Below are positions 1 through 8,686 of a DNA stretch of 64,000 bases, one piece after another. Location of the stretch: positions 80,841 to 144,840 of the forward strand of contig JAKQEQ010000181.1 of the NCBI GenBank assembly GCA_029556545.1, in the 5' to 3' direction. The notes under the pieces are model-generated. The model ran no database searches, had not been told where the DNA came from, and saw only the letters and a list, made by a program, of their open reading frames with translations. The translations under genes and the position numbers were made by a program. Numbering within the stretch: position 1 is the stretch's first letter; every line of letters begins with the position of its first letter. The stretch is from Candidatus Hydrogenedentota bacterium (lineage in GTDB: Bacteria; Hydrogenedentota; Hydrogenedentia; Hydrogenedentales; JAGMZX01).

Positions 1-1
1 C

Positions 2-622
2 GCGCCCGTTGTGTACGCGCATATCGAGGCGAACCTTGCCCACGCCGAGGAAGAAATGAATGAGCGGTGCTACCGCCACTATACGGAGGGCTTCCGCGCC
101 CTGCGCAAGGTGGAGCCGGACATTGACGCGATCTGGGCAAGCGATGTGGATGGGGACGGGATCGTCGACATGCTGGACGGCGAGCCCTGGATCGCGGAAG
201 ACAAGGACGGGTTCCAGGACGGGGACGGGATACCGGAGCCCAAGCCGTACCCCGTACTCGAAGACGTGCTCTTCTGCGACAACTGCGATACGCTCTCGAA
301 GGAGGCCCAAGCCTACCTGCGCGGCGTGGCGGACATGCTCTATGACGGCTACAAGGAAGTGACGGTCGTGCTGAGCGGGCACACCTCCAGCACGGCCTCC
401 AATGAGTACAACTTGGGGCTTTCGCAACGTCGCGTCGAGGCCGTGAAGAGTTACCTGCTGGCGAACGGCGTGAAGCAGGATGTCACCTGCATCGTGACCA
501 GTCACCACGGGGAAGAAGCGCTGAAGGTCGCGCCGGACAAATCGGCGAAGGACCAGGCTTTGAACCGCCGGGTCGAGATTATGTTGGATTCCCCTGACCC
601 GGTGAGTCCTTATTGCAGATAG
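2..622 (+). CDS. OmpA-family protein, C-terminal part (5' truncated by window)
   Basis: The reading frame is open at the left edge, so only the C-terminal ~206 residues are visible. An Asp/Gly-rich stretch (DVDGDGIVD, DKDGFQDGDG) looks like calcium-binding thrombospondin type-3 repeats. It is followed by an OmpA-like peptidoglycan-binding domain: LSGHTSS, then the N..LSQRRVEAVKSYL helix, then NRRVEIML near the C-terminus. Such proteins tether the outer membrane or cell surface to peptidoglycan in Gram-negative cells. The GTG at 11 is not supported by an obvious ribosome site and is probably internal. A GC-rich hairpin follows the stop. The domain call is firm; the rest of the protein is unknown. 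Confidence 0.85.
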   Translation, partial: APVVYAHIEANLAHAEEEMNERCYRHYTEGFRALRKVEPDIDAIWASDVDGDGIVDMLDGEPWIAEDKDGFQDGDGIPEPKPYPVLEDVLFCDNCDTLSKEAQAYLRGVADMLYDGYKEVTVVLSGHTSSTASNEYNLGLSQRRVEAVKSYLLANGVKQDVTCIVTSHHGEEALKVAPDKSAKDQALNRRVEIMLDSPDPVSPYCR

Positions 623-650
623 CCGACACTGTCGGCGGCATCAGTTCTCG

Positions 651-681
651 CGCGGGGCTACGCCAGGCGGGTAGCCCCGCG
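651..681. terminator. Hairpin between two convergent genes
   Basis: A perfect 10-bp stem (CGCGGGGCTA with its reverse complement, 651-660 and 672-681) with an 11-base loop lies between the convergent OmpA-like and SRPBCC genes. There is no strong T-tract, so terminator function in either direction is inferred from position and stem strength only. Confidence 0.5.
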
Positions 682-703
682 GGGGGTGTTTCAGGCGTTC
701 CTG

Positions 704-1207
704 CTACGTCGCGGAGCGGCCCCGTTTTTTTCTTGCGGCCTCTTTCTCGAAAGTGACCACGAGATTCTTGAGGTATTGATCGACGAGGCGAGTGAATTCC
801 GCGCGGACTATAGGCGCGAGTACGAGTTTCACAAGCGATGGAAGCGGCACCGTCATTGCGCCTTTGGTTTGCAGCGTAATCCGTGTGTTCTTTTCATCCA
901 GGGCCTTGAGGGTCCACTTACCGCTTACCTCCGCGTTGCCTTCGCCTTTGACGGGCGTCCATTTCACGGTCCCCTTCTCGCGGTCGCTGACGTACTTGCA
1001 AGCGTAGATCGTCTGGATGTGGTAGCGGTCGAGGCCGATCTTCTCCATCTCCCAGCGGTACTTTCCTTCGCCAATCTCGACGAGTTGATCCACCTTCGGA
1101 AAGTGACTTACCGAGCGGGGCACGTCCGCCAGAACATCGAATACCCGGTCCCGGGGGCACGCGGCCTCGAATGTGCGTTCTATTTCGAAATCCACCAGGA
1201 AGGCCAT
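704..1207 (-). CDS. SRPBCC (START-like) family protein
   Basis: 167 residues. The N-terminal pattern of a beta strand, a helix with R-V-F-DVLADVPRSVSHFP, then VDQLVEIGEGKYRWEMEKIGL and alternating strands ending in a long amphipathic helix is typical of the SRPBCC/START fold, a hydrophobic-ligand pocket. The C-terminus is Lys/Arg-rich (KKRGR). An AGGGAG site lies 8 bases before the ATG. It sits 11 bases downstream of the next gene on the same strand, so the two are probably co-transcribed. The ligand and role cannot be deduced. Confidence 0.75.
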   Translation of the reverse strand: MAFLVDFEIERTFEAACPRDRVFDVLADVPRSVSHFPKVDQLVEIGEGKYRWEMEKIGLDRYHIQTIYACKYVSDREKGTVKWTPVKGEGNAEVSGKWTLKALDEKNTRITLQTKGAMTVPLPSLVKLVLAPIVRAEFTRLVDQYLKNLVVTFEKEAARKKRGRSAT

Positions 1208-1218
1208 TGGAAAACTCC

Positions 1219-1980
1219 CTATTTTCGCGCGGCGGCGACCTCGGCGCGCACGGCGTCATACCAGTCGAACTCGACCAGTTCTATCCCCTGGATGATGTGG
1301 GGAAAGACCTCGGGCTCCATGCTCTCGTAAAGGGCCAAGCCGCCGCGCAGCACCTCGAGGCCGAGGGCAAGCCCGGCGCATTCGCTTTCCGTGTAGAGGT
1401 CGGTGCGCCGGCGCATGAGTTCGTGGACTCGTTGCATAATTTCCGCCGACGTCCGCAGCAGCGACACCTTCGCCAACGCGTGGAAGAGACTGAGCAGATC
1501 GCGGATTAGGCGATGCACGTGCTTTTCCGGGATGTCCGTAATCAACGAGAGCATCGTAATCCGGTCCCGGGCAGCCGCGGCGGTCAGCCCGATCTTCTCA
1601 GCCTCTTTGAGCATGTACCCTTCCAGCTTGCGCGACTCGATATAGGCGTCGAAGGTGGCGCGCCCGGCGGACACCGCCGCCGGAAGCTGGCGTCCCAGCC
1701 GCCATAACGAGGTAATCGCCATGGTCACCATGGGTCGCAAACGCTTCGGAGACCGCAAGAGACGCCCAAGATGATCGAAGGCGTCGTCGAGTTGCTCGCG
1801 CCGCTCATACGGCGGATAAACGTGGTCCAGAAAGTAATCGCGGAGCGCGTCCACCGTTTCATCCGAGATCACGTCGAAAGGGGTGAACCGCCGCACACTC
1901 GCCACCTGGTAGCGCCGGCACAATTCCTCACGGTAGAAGGAGATTATGGCCTCTTTCCGATCGAAAGCTTTCTGCGGCAT
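1219..1980 (-). CDS. Conserved hypothetical protein, helical
   Basis: 253 residues starting at MPQKAFDRKEAIISFYREEL; a GAAGGAG site 11 bases upstream supports this ATG. The frame extends a further 74 codons upstream, but that part runs into a 9-bp tandem repeat and is probably non-coding. The protein is predicted all-helical and rich in Arg and Leu (for example RDRITMLSLITDIPEKHVHRL), with no signal peptide or membrane segment. I do not recognise the family. The 11-base gap to the SRPBCC gene suggests a two-gene operon. Confidence 0.65.
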   Translation of the reverse strand: MPQKAFDRKEAIISFYREELCRRYQVASVRRFTPFDVISDETVDALRDYFLDHVYPPYERREQLDDAFDHLGRLLRSPKRLRPMVTMAITSLWRLGRQLPAAVSAGRATFDAYIESRKLEGYMLKEAEKIGLTAAAARDRITMLSLITDIPEKHVHRLIRDLLSLFHALAKVSLLRTSAEIMQRVHELMRRRTDLYTESECAGLALGLEVLRGGLALYESMEPEVFPHIIQGIELVEFDWYDAVRAEVAAARK

Positions 1981-2100
1981 CGCGTTCGCAACTCCTTCTC
2001 GAAGCACCCAAAACCACCTCAGCCAGGACGTCGCGGAAACTCTATCACGTCTCGCCCGCAACACAAAAACCGCACACGAAACTTCGGTGAAGAGGATGGA

Positions 2101-2130
2101 AGGGACCACAGGGACTAGAGGGACAAGGGA
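2101..2130. repeat. 9-bp tandem repeat, GGGAC core
   Basis: Three consecutive 9-mers (AGGGACCAC, AGGGACTAG, AGGGACAAG) lie between the stop of the hydrolase gene and the start of the hypothetical gene downstream. The period of 9 and the GGAC core match three other intergenic loci in the window (31322, 52568 and 58703). Confidence 0.7.
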
Positions 2131-2138
2131 GGCGCGTT

Positions 2139-2960
2139 TCACGCCGTGGCGGAGGCTGCCTGGCGACGCTTGCGCGACTTGCCGGTCCTGGCGCCGCGCC
2201 ATTGCTGTTCAGCGGCATCGAGCCGTTGCGCGATGACACGGTAGACTTGGGGATTCCAGACGAGCCCGATGTGCGTGCCGGCGACCTCGACGTCCGTGGC
2301 GGGGTCGTTGTTGATGCAGACGGGCCAATCCACGACGCCGTCGGTCTTGGTAAAGACGGCGGTCTGCGGGATGTTATGGGGAAAGGTATAACGCATGGTG
2401 CACGAGAATCCGCAGGCGCAGGTGGCGGTGAAACACTGCTTGCCGTAACAGGCCCGGCCGTGCACGCGGTTGCGCACGTGCTCGATAGTGCGATAGATCC
2501 ACGGATTGACGCGGATACCGCGGAACGGCGAGGCCAGCATAATGACGGACGCGACGCGGTCGGGACGCCGCGCGGCGACGCCCCGGGCCAGGACGCCGCC
2601 AAGGCTGTGGCCGACGAGATGCACGCGCTTGCCGGTATCGCTGTAAGCGCGGTTCAGGGTGCGGAGCAGGCGGTGGATGAGCAGATCGGGACATTCGGCG
2701 TTCTGACCGATACGGGACCTGTAGGCGGTGTAGCCGATGCGGCGAAGCCAGAGATGCAGTTCGATAAGGTAGAGGTCGCAACCCATGAATCCGGGCACGA
2801 CAATCACGGGCTCGCCGCGGCCGTGGGGGACGCCGAAGCCATAGTATACTGGCGCGACCTTGAGAGCGACGTAATCGACGGCGCTGAGACATTCACGCCA
2901 GAAGGAAATATCGACGCGATGGGGTTCTTCGACGGTGGCCACCGTGCCGGGATACGCCAT
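2139..2960 (-). CDS. Alpha/beta-hydrolase, lipase-like
   Basis: 273 residues. The oxyanion strand EPVIVVPGFMG (about residues 50-60) precedes the nucleophile elbow GHSLGG with Ser119; Asp207 (TKTDGVVDW) and His230 (AGTHIGL) complete a plausible triad. There is no signal peptide. Six Cys between residues 171 and 188 (CYGKQC..CACGFSC) are unusual for this fold and could bind metal or form disulfides. The start is set by AGGAGG 10 bases upstream of ATG 2960; longer frames lack such a site. The C-terminus is basic (GKSRKRRQAA). Likely an esterase or lipase of the PGAP1-like/triacylglycerol lipase class; the substrate is unknown. Confidence 0.85.
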   Translation of the reverse strand: MAYPGTVATVEEPHRVDISFWRECLSAVDYVALKVAPVYYGFGVPHGRGEPVIVVPGFMGCDLYLIELHLWLRRIGYTAYRSRIGQNAECPDLLIHRLLRTLNRAYSDTGKRVHLVGHSLGGVLARGVAARRPDRVASVIMLASPFRGIRVNPWIYRTIEHVRNRVHGRACYGKQCFTATCACGFSCTMRYTFPHNIPQTAVFTKTDGVVDWPVCINNDPATDVEVAGTHIGLVWNPQVYRVIAQRLDAAEQQWRGARTGKSRKRRQAASATA

Positions 2961-3081
2961 GCGGTCTGATCCTCCTGGGCCGTTCAGGACAACGCTCGCA
3001 GGGATTGTAACATAACCCGACCGCCGCAAGCGGTTTCCTTAACGGCCGTGTCGACTCGCTTGAAAGCACGGGGTAGGCCGG

Positions 3082-3111
3082 TTGACTGGATTGCCTCACA
3101 TTCGCTAAGAT
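3082..3111 (+). promoter_or_regulatory. Sigma70-type promoter of tRNA-Leu
   Basis: TTGACT (3082-3087), an 18-base spacer and TAAGAT (3106-3111) place a transcription start near 3118, just before the tRNA at 3127. The spacing and boxes are close to consensus. Confidence 0.7.
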
Positions 3112-3126
3112 TAACGACACATTCGT

Positions 3127-3213
3127 GCCCGAGTGGTGGAATTGGCAGACACGCACGGTTCAGGTCCGTGTGCCCTTGCGGGCGTGGAGGTTCAACTCCT
3201 CTCTCGGGCACCA
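3127..3213 (+). tRNA. tRNA-Leu (CAG)
   Basis: 87 bases including an encoded CCA. Acceptor arms GCCCGAG and CTCGGGC pair perfectly (3127-3133 with 3203-3209), followed by A-CCA. The anticodon stem CACGG/CCGTG holds the loop TTCAGGT with anticodon CAG. The long variable arm (TGCCC..GGGC) is the class II hallmark of leucine tRNAs, and the T-loop is GGTTCAACTCC. It reads CUG codons. Confidence 0.97.
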
Positions 3214-3224
3214 GTGCAGAATAC

Positions 3225-3260
3225 AACCCCGGCGGCTGAAAACGGTCCGCCGGGGTTCTT
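3225..3260 (+). terminator. Rho-independent terminator after tRNA-Leu
   Basis: An 11-bp perfect stem (AACCCCGGCGG, 3225-3235, with CCGCCGGGGTT, 3247-3257) has an 11-base loop and is followed by CTTATT. It lies 12 bases after the tRNA 3' end. Confidence 0.85.
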
Positions 3261-3270
3261 ATTGTCAAGG

Positions 3271-3294
3271 GAGCGCGAGTGCGAGTACGAACGT
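3271..3294. repeat. Hexanucleotide repeat (GAGNNC type)
   Basis: Four 6-base units, GAGCGC GAGTGC GAGTAC GAACGT, lie between the tRNA terminator and the sugar isomerase gene. Related 6-bp runs occur at 13689 and 19583, also intergenic. Confidence 0.5.
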
Positions 3295-3437
3295 AGAGAG
3301 GACGGGGTTGCCAATGGCGTCGCGACGAACGTTGGCCGACAGTTGGCGCGGGCGCGCTCCAAAGGTATACTACGGCTGTTGTACGGAAATCGGGCGCGAC
3401 TGTGCTCAGCTGCGCGAAACCGGGAGAGCAGGCATCC

Positions 3438-4337
3438 ATGAATACACACCATCTCAATCGCCGCGAGTTCTTGAAGGGAGTAGCCACGGCCTCCGCGGCC
3501 GTCGCGCTGGCCGCCGGGAGCGGCGCGGTCCAAGCCGCCGCGTACAAGCCATTGCTGAAAGGCGTGCAACTCGGGCGGCTGCCCGAGAACGTGCCGGACC
3601 TCGAACGGTTCCGCTACGCGAAGGAACTGGGCTTCGACGGCGTGGAAGCGCCGCCCATGGCGGACCTCGATCGCGCGAAGGCGCTGGGAGACGCCGCCCG
3701 CGAGGCCGGGACGCCCATCCACTCGATTATCTACGGCGGTTGGGGCGCGCCCATGTCCGACCCGGACCCGGACAAGGTGGCGCGGGGCAAGGAGGAAATC
3801 CGGAACGCGTTGCGCTGCGCGCGGGCGATGGGCGCGGACACGGTGCTGCTTGTACCGGCGGTCGTGAACGAGCGCGTGCGCTATGGGGAAGCGTGGGAAC
3901 GTTCGCAAGAGAATATCCGCGAACTGTTGCCCGTAGCCGAGGAATTGGGCGTGGTCATCGCCGTCGAGAACGTGTGGAACAAGTTCCTGCTCAGCCCGCT
4001 CGAATTCGCGCGTTACGTCGACGAATTCGAGAGTCCGTGGCTGCAAGCCTATTTCGACGTGGGCAACGTCGTCATATTCGGTTATCCGCAGGACTGGATT
4101 CGGACCCTGGGCCCGCGCATCCGCCGTCTCCACATCAAGGACTTCAAGCGGGACGGCTACCAGTGGAGCAAGCTGCCCTACGAGGGCGACGTGGATTGGC
4201 CGGAGGTACGCAAGGCCATCGACGAAATCGGTTACGACGGGTGGGGCACCGAGGAGTTCCCCGGCGGCGACGAGGCGCACTTGCGGGAGCTTTCGCGGCG
4301 CATGACGCTGCTCGGCGAGGGCGCGCGCAAGGCGTGA
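3438..4337 (+). CDS. Tat-exported sugar isomerase/epimerase family protein (TIM barrel)
   Basis: 299 residues. A Tat signal NRREFLKGVATASAAVALAAG is followed by an AP-endonuclease-2/xylose-isomerase-like TIM barrel. The metal-site order is recognisable: Glu in AVENVWNKF, Asp in AYFDVGNV, His in LHIKDF and Glu in WGTEEFPGG. The start at MNTHHLNRREFL is preceded by a GGGAGAG site and places the twin arginine near the N-terminus. It is probably a periplasmic or surface carbohydrate-modifying enzyme; the exact substrate is not predictable. It stands alone between the tRNA and a convergent permease. Confidence 0.88.
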   Translation: MNTHHLNRREFLKGVATASAAVALAAGSGAVQAAAYKPLLKGVQLGRLPENVPDLERFRYAKELGFDGVEAPPMADLDRAKALGDAAREAGTPIHSIIYGGWGAPMSDPDPDKVARGKEEIRNALRCARAMGADTVLLVPAVVNERVRYGEAWERSQENIRELLPVAEELGVVIAVENVWNKFLLSPLEFARYVDEFESPWLQAYFDVGNVVIFGYPQDWIRTLGPRIRRLHIKDFKRDGYQWSKLPYEGDVDWPEVRKAIDEIGYDGWGTEEFPGGDEAHLRELSRRMTLLGEGARKA

Positions 4338-4491
4338 CAGGATTCGTGTTCATGAGACTGTTGCGCCGCCACGTAACGAATCGACTCGCGGATGGTATTC
4401 TCTGACGCATTGTCAGGCGTCCAAGAGCCCGTCGTTGCTGCGGTGGAGGCCGGTCTTTCGCGGCGGCGGCGGGCGTTTTCCATTCTTCCGC

Positions 4492-5712
4492 TCAAACGGA
4501 CGGCGCCTGCAGCCACAAGCAGACGGCGGCAATAGCCAGCGTGACCAAAGTGACGGGCACTCCGACGCGCGCATGGTCCAGCCACGAAACGCGCACCCCC
4601 AAACGCTCCGCCTGATCGACCACGATGATATTGGCGATGCTCCCTACGATGATGAGGTTGCCCGCCAAGGTGCTTGCCAGCGCGAGAATGGGGCCCGCCA
4701 ACGGGTGGGTTGCGGCGGGCAGCAAGAGCATTGTGGCGGGCACGTTCGAGACGAGATTGGATAGCGCCGCGGCCACGATGAACAACCATGCGGGCTGCTC
4801 GATGGGCGCGCCCGCGTCCCGCATCCAGGTCATCGTCACATCGAGCATGCCTGTCTGTTGGAAGGCGCGATTCACGACGAAGAGCCCCGCGAAGAGCACG
4901 AGCAGGTGCCAGTCGACAAGCGCAAGCATGTTGCGGGTGTGCATGCGGCGACTCGTCAGCAAGGCGCCCGCCGCCGCGAGCGCCAACACTTCTCGGGGCA
5001 AAGCGGTAAAGAAAAAGGCAACGACCAGGAGGACAAGCACCGCGAGTCCCTTGCCGCACTGCCAGCGATTGAACGTGGGCGCGTCGATCTTCGGAATGGC
5101 AAACTCGCGATGCCAGCGGCCCCGCGTCAAAGCGCAGATGATCGCCCATACCGCGACGAGCCCCAGCGCGGTGGGCGCCGCCGCGCGCGCGAAGTATCCC
5201 GCGAAGGAAAGGTTCAAGGTCTGCCCGATGAGCATGTTTTGCGGGTTGCCAATCAACGTCGCGGCGGATCCGACGTTCGCCGCGCACGCCAGCGCGAGCA
5301 GGAAGGGAAGCGGATCGAGGTTCCTACGGCGGCAGCCCTCGATGAGAATCGGCGCAACGGCAAGGCACACGATATCGTTGCACAGGAGCGCCGACAGCAG
5401 GCCGACCAGGGCCGCAAGCAGCCCCAGCAGCAGGGCGGGCTGCACGTCAATCGCGGCGATCCGGCGCGTGACCGCCGTGTAGAAACCGCCGAGCCGGAAC
5501 TGCGCGGAAACGACCATGAGCCCGAAGAGCAAGCCCATCGTCGGCACGTCCAGCGCGTCCCTGGCTTCGTCGGGCGACAACGCCCCCGCCCCGAGCAGGA
5601 TAATCGCGCCGAGGAGGGCGACGCCGGTGCGGTCAATCGCCAGTCCCGGTATGCGCCCGAGGATCATGCCGAGGTAGACGGCAATAAAGACGCCAAGAAC
5701 CAATGTATCCAT
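4492..5712 (-). CDS. SLC13/ArsB-type anion permease
   Basis: 406 residues and about 11-12 hydrophobic segments. It carries the paired re-entrant signature of the ion transporter superfamily: SAATLIGNPQNM (residues 149-160) and the second-half counterpart GNLIIVGSIANIIV. The N-terminal helix follows ATG 5712; the longer upstream frame is hydrophilic and implausible. It is probably a sodium- or proton-coupled anion (dicarboxylate, citrate, arsenite-like) carrier in the inner membrane. A second, distantly related permease lies at 21852-23120. The substrate is unknown. Confidence 0.85.
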   Translation of the reverse strand: MDTLVLGVFIAVYLGMILGRIPGLAIDRTGVALLGAIILLGAGALSPDEARDALDVPTMGLLFGLMVVSAQFRLGGFYTAVTRRIAAIDVQPALLLGLLAALVGLLSALLCNDIVCLAVAPILIEGCRRRNLDPLPFLLALACAANVGSAATLIGNPQNMLIGQTLNLSFAGYFARAAAPTALGLVAVWAIICALTRGRWHREFAIPKIDAPTFNRWQCGKGLAVLVLLVVAFFFTALPREVLALAAAGALLTSRRMHTRNMLALVDWHLLVLFAGLFVVNRAFQQTGMLDVTMTWMRDAGAPIEQPAWLFIVAAALSNLVSNVPATMLLLPAATHPLAGPILALASTLAGNLIIVGSIANIIVVDQAERLGVRVSWLDHARVGVPVTLVTLAIAAVCLWLQAPSV

Positions 5713-5825
5713 CGTGAGTGTGCGCTTCCGCTTCCCGAGTTTCCCCGCCACTTTGCGAGACGGGGCCGACGTGGAGCGGGCGGAGTATACCCGCACTTCC
5801 CCAGTGCCCTGCAACGCGGCGCGGC

Positions 5826-6758
5826 CTATCGCACCGCCGGACCGAATACGACGCGGAAGCCGATGAAATCGCTGCGGTGTCCGGGGGCGATCCTGCTTCG
5901 GAACGCGGATCGACAATGCTTGGATGGGAAACCCCAGGCGCCGCCCCGCAGCACGCGCAATGCGTGCGCGCCGGCGTCCTGAACGTCCACAGTCGAACCT
6001 TCAGCATAGGCTGCGTACACGTCTTCGCACCATTCCCATACGTTGCCGTGCATGTCGTGCAGACCCCACGTATTCGCGGGGAAACTGCCCACCGGCAGGG
6101 TTTTCCGCAGATCGGCGTCCGGCAGATCGTCCCCGCGGGTTGCCGGACCGCGGAAATTTGCCTGGTCAGTCGAGATGTTCTCGCCGAAGTGATACGGCGT
6201 GGTCGTGCCTGCGCGACACGCGTACTCCCACTCCACCTCGGTCGGCAGACGAAACTCCCCCTCGCGCAGCACATCGCGTGCGAGGCCGAGCTCCGACGCG
6301 CGGCCGTTCAGCGCGTCAAGGAATTCCCTGCAATTCAGCCACGAGACATTCTCGACGGGGAGTCGGGGGTCGCCTTTGAAGTAGCTCGGGTTGTTGCCCG
6401 TCACGTTTTCCCACTGGGCTTGGGTGACCTCATACTTTCCCATCCAGAATCCTTTGGCGAGAGCCACGGCGTGTTGCGTCTCGTCGTCATCCCGCCCCGC
6501 TTCGTTCGCCGGGCTGCCCATCAAGAATTCACCCGGCGGTATCCAAACCATTTCCAGCACCACATCATCGCCGAGGTCCACGGCGAAGCCGCGTATAGAT
6601 TCTGGTTCGCCCTCCGGCGCCGCGACGGCCCCCCGCTGCCGTGTCAGGGCCAGCGTGGCGGCGGCAAAGGCCAGACCGAGGGCGCCCAACAGGGCGACTA
6701 TGGCTACGGTGCGCCCGGCCACTCGCCACTTCTTATTGTCACAGGCGCGTTGGTTCAC
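5826..6758 (-). CDS. Membrane-anchored SUMF1/formylglycine-generating-like domain protein
   Basis: 310 residues from a GTG at 6758 preceded by GAAGGAG. An N-terminal membrane segment (VAIVALLGALGLAFAAATLAL) is followed by a SUMF1 domain: VWIPPGEFLMGSP, YEVTQAQWENVTGNNPSYF, LPTEVEWEYACRAG, MHGNVWEWCEDVY, LRGGAWGF and IGFRVVFGP. In true formylglycine-generating enzymes two Cys lie in the C-terminal GGS-F-x-C-x4-C stretch. Here the first position is Phe (GGAWGFPSKHC), so Cys-to-formylglycine chemistry is unlikely. It is more probably a surface sensor or structural member, as in many environmental bacteria. An upstream TTG start at 6857 is possible but weak. Confidence 0.85.
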   Translation of the reverse strand: MNQRACDNKKWRVAGRTVAIVALLGALGLAFAAATLALTRQRGAVAAPEGEPESIRGFAVDLGDDVVLEMVWIPPGEFLMGSPANEAGRDDDETQHAVALAKGFWMGKYEVTQAQWENVTGNNPSYFKGDPRLPVENVSWLNCREFLDALNGRASELGLARDVLREGEFRLPTEVEWEYACRAGTTTPYHFGENISTDQANFRGPATRGDDLPDADLRKTLPVGSFPANTWGLHDMHGNVWEWCEDVYAAYAEGSTVDVQDAGAHALRVLRGGAWGFPSKHCRSAFRSRIAPGHRSDFIGFRVVFGPAVR

Positions 6759-6916
6759 GTGCTCCGAGGCTCCTTCGTTGGGCGGTGCAACACCGAGAGG
6801 AAACAGTCTGCTTTCCGCACCACATTGGAGAAATGCAACCTCCGGGATCGAGAGCAAGTCATCCTCTTGTCCATTCCGTCCCTGCCGTGCATCCCTGCAA
6901 GTACGAGCACGAAATG

Positions 6917-8341
6917 TTATGGCGACAAGCGATGAAATATCTGCACGCCGTAGCCGGGGATGGTGTGGCGAAACGCGCTGTCTTGGAGATCCACCACGGC
7001 GCCGGTGTAGCGCTCGCGGAACGATCCGGACTGGCCGAGCAAGTCAAACCTTGCCATGTATGTCAGGGGATCGCTGCGTTCATTGACCACGATAAGCCAC
7101 CACTCGTTCTCGACGCGCTTGGGCAGGACGGTCACACCTTCGTCGTGGGAGCCGAAGGTCTCCTCAATCGTCACCCGCACGGACGCATGGGAAACATCGT
7201 GGCCGGTGATCACGGGCTGCAGGTCGTCAAGCTCCTTCACCACGGTGAGCAGGTCGCGCCAGCAAGTCGAGTCCTTCTCGATATAGGCCGTGCCCCAATA
7301 CAGGATGCCGCGCGCACCGTGGACGATGGCGTCGAAGGCCATGAACCGCGTTTCCGCAAGGGTCGGACGCCTCAACTGTTCGCGGATTTCCGGTGGTCGT
7401 TCGGGCTGGATGTCGCCCCAACCAAAACCCTGAAGCACCATCCAGACGGGCTTGCCCGGGGCGGCCTGCTGCATCCGCCGCGTGTACGCGCCGACGGAGG
7501 CGAGCGTGCGGTCGAGCAGGTCCGAGTGCCGCACGTGAGGCGACTCAGGTACGGGGTAGATATCGCAGCCCACGATGTCGGCGGCTTCATTGAAGCGCGC
7601 TAACTGGGCGACTTGATTGCGCGGGGCGTGGTTCATCCAGACCGGGTGAACCGGGTCAAGTTCTCCGAGGAGCGCGCGGCCTTTTACCATCCCCTGGTAG
7701 AGTCTTCCTGCTCGGTGCGGCGCGTTGGCCAGACCCAGCTCGGGGTGCGGGGAGTTCTGCCCCAAGGCGCGCCAGAGGTCCTCCGCCAGCTTCTCCGACG
7801 CCGCGTAACAGCCCTCCCGGTGCAGCGCGCGCGAGCGTTCAAGGTCCGCGGAAAGTTGATCGCGTTGCGTGGCGTCCTCAAGGGCGGCTATCTGCTCGGC
7901 GAGCGCCTTCGGCTCCGCCCCGCCGCGCCAAAGGAGCGCGTTGTACCACGTGTTCCAGAGCGCCTCGTCGGGCACCTCCCACACCAGCAACGCCGGATGA
8001 TCCGCGAAGCGTTCGACCATTTCCTTCAGCCCGGCGCCGCGCGCGTCGGCGTTCTCGCTCAGGTCGATGTGCGACCCCGTGTTAAGCCATGCATATACGC
8101 CGTGGGACCCGAGTCGATCCAGCGATTCCCGGCTTGCCGCCGCGTACACGAGTTTGATGCCTGCTGCCGCGGCCTCCCGCAGTACCGCGTCGTCCGTCGG
8201 GTTCTCGTAGAGTCCAAGGATGAAGAGCCGGCGACCGTCAACGAGCAGCATGCCGTCGTCGTCAAGCATCGCGGGCACGGCATGGCCGACCAAGATCGGC
8301 GTGACAGTCATGACCACGGAGAATAGAATTCTTGCAATCAT
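6917..8341 (-). CDS. Secreted glycoside-hydrolase-like TIM-barrel protein
   Basis: 474 residues with a signal peptide (MIARILFSVVMTVTPILVGHA). The strands and loops resemble GH-clan A-type barrels: FILGLYENP, KLVYAAAS, LLVWEVPDEALW with Glu122 and Glu126 as acid/base candidates, VGCDIYPVP, and GARGILYWGTAYIEK near the second-catalytic-residue position. A beta-rich C-terminal domain follows. ATG 8341 has an AGAGGAG site. The direction and a gap of about 160 bases to the SUMF1 protein allow co-transcription. A role in polysaccharide hydrolysis is inferred from the fold only; no GH family can be assigned by eye. Confidence 0.7.
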   Translation of the reverse strand: MIARILFSVVMTVTPILVGHAVPAMLDDDGMLLVDGRRLFILGLYENPTDDAVLREAAAAGIKLVYAAASRESLDRLGSHGVYAWLNTGSHIDLSENADARGAGLKEMVERFADHPALLVWEVPDEALWNTWYNALLWRGGAEPKALAEQIAALEDATQRDQLSADLERSRALHREGCYAASEKLAEDLWRALGQNSPHPELGLANAPHRAGRLYQGMVKGRALLGELDPVHPVWMNHAPRNQVAQLARFNEAADIVGCDIYPVPESPHVRHSDLLDRTLASVGAYTRRMQQAAPGKPVWMVLQGFGWGDIQPERPPEIREQLRRPTLAETRFMAFDAIVHGARGILYWGTAYIEKDSTCWRDLLTVVKELDDLQPVITGHDVSHASVRVTIEETFGSHDEGVTVLPKRVENEWWLIVVNERSDPLTYMARFDLLGQSGSFRERYTGAVVDLQDSAFRHTIPGYGVQIFHRLSP

Positions 8342-8686
8342 TGATCGACTCCTCTCACTCTCTGGGTTGTTCATCACGGTTCATGGTCCAGAGTATAGCC
8401 CGGCGGAACGGCGGTTGCACCATGCTCGCGAAGTGCGCATAATAAGAAATACGCCACCTCAAAAAAGACTATCAATTTTTTGTCACTCGTGCTAGAATAA
8501 AGTCAGAAGGGCAGGCCGCCCGGGTCGGAAGGCCACCCTGAGGTGTGGCATTCCGGGGGTGGCTTGTGTATTCTGGCTGTCGGTAGGCGCCAAGGTTCAG
8601 GTATCGTGCACCTGAGTATTCTTGGGAAAGGATTGATTAGCACGGGGATGGGCTCGGATGGGCCCAAAAAAAGAGGTGTATCTGTC
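8342..8686. other. Divergent intergenic region and long leader
   Basis: 345 bases separate the divergent GH-like gene from the large modular protein. It holds an A/T-rich stretch (8460-8500) with an extended -10 promoter. After that come small hairpins, for example TCAGGT/ACCTGA at 8597-8615, in a leader of about 180 nt. I looked for a known riboswitch fold and could not match one. Confidence 0.5.
8490..8498 (+). promoter_or_regulatory. Extended -10 promoter
   Basis: TGCTAGAAT is an extended -10 (TGN-TAGAAT) inside the only A/T-rich stretch upstream of the modular secreted protein. No good -35 is present, which fits extended -10 promoters. Confidence 0.45.

Noticed and set aside
3125..4405. 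Plus-strand open frame starting in the tRNA
   Set aside because: It runs through tRNA-Leu and the other frame of the sugar isomerase; composition is typical of an out-of-frame GC-rich shadow.
8501..8686. Possible riboswitch in the leader of the modular protein gene
   Set aside because: GGCCACC..GGTGG and TCAGGT..ACCTGA pairings exist, but they do not match any riboswitch consensus I could compare by eye.
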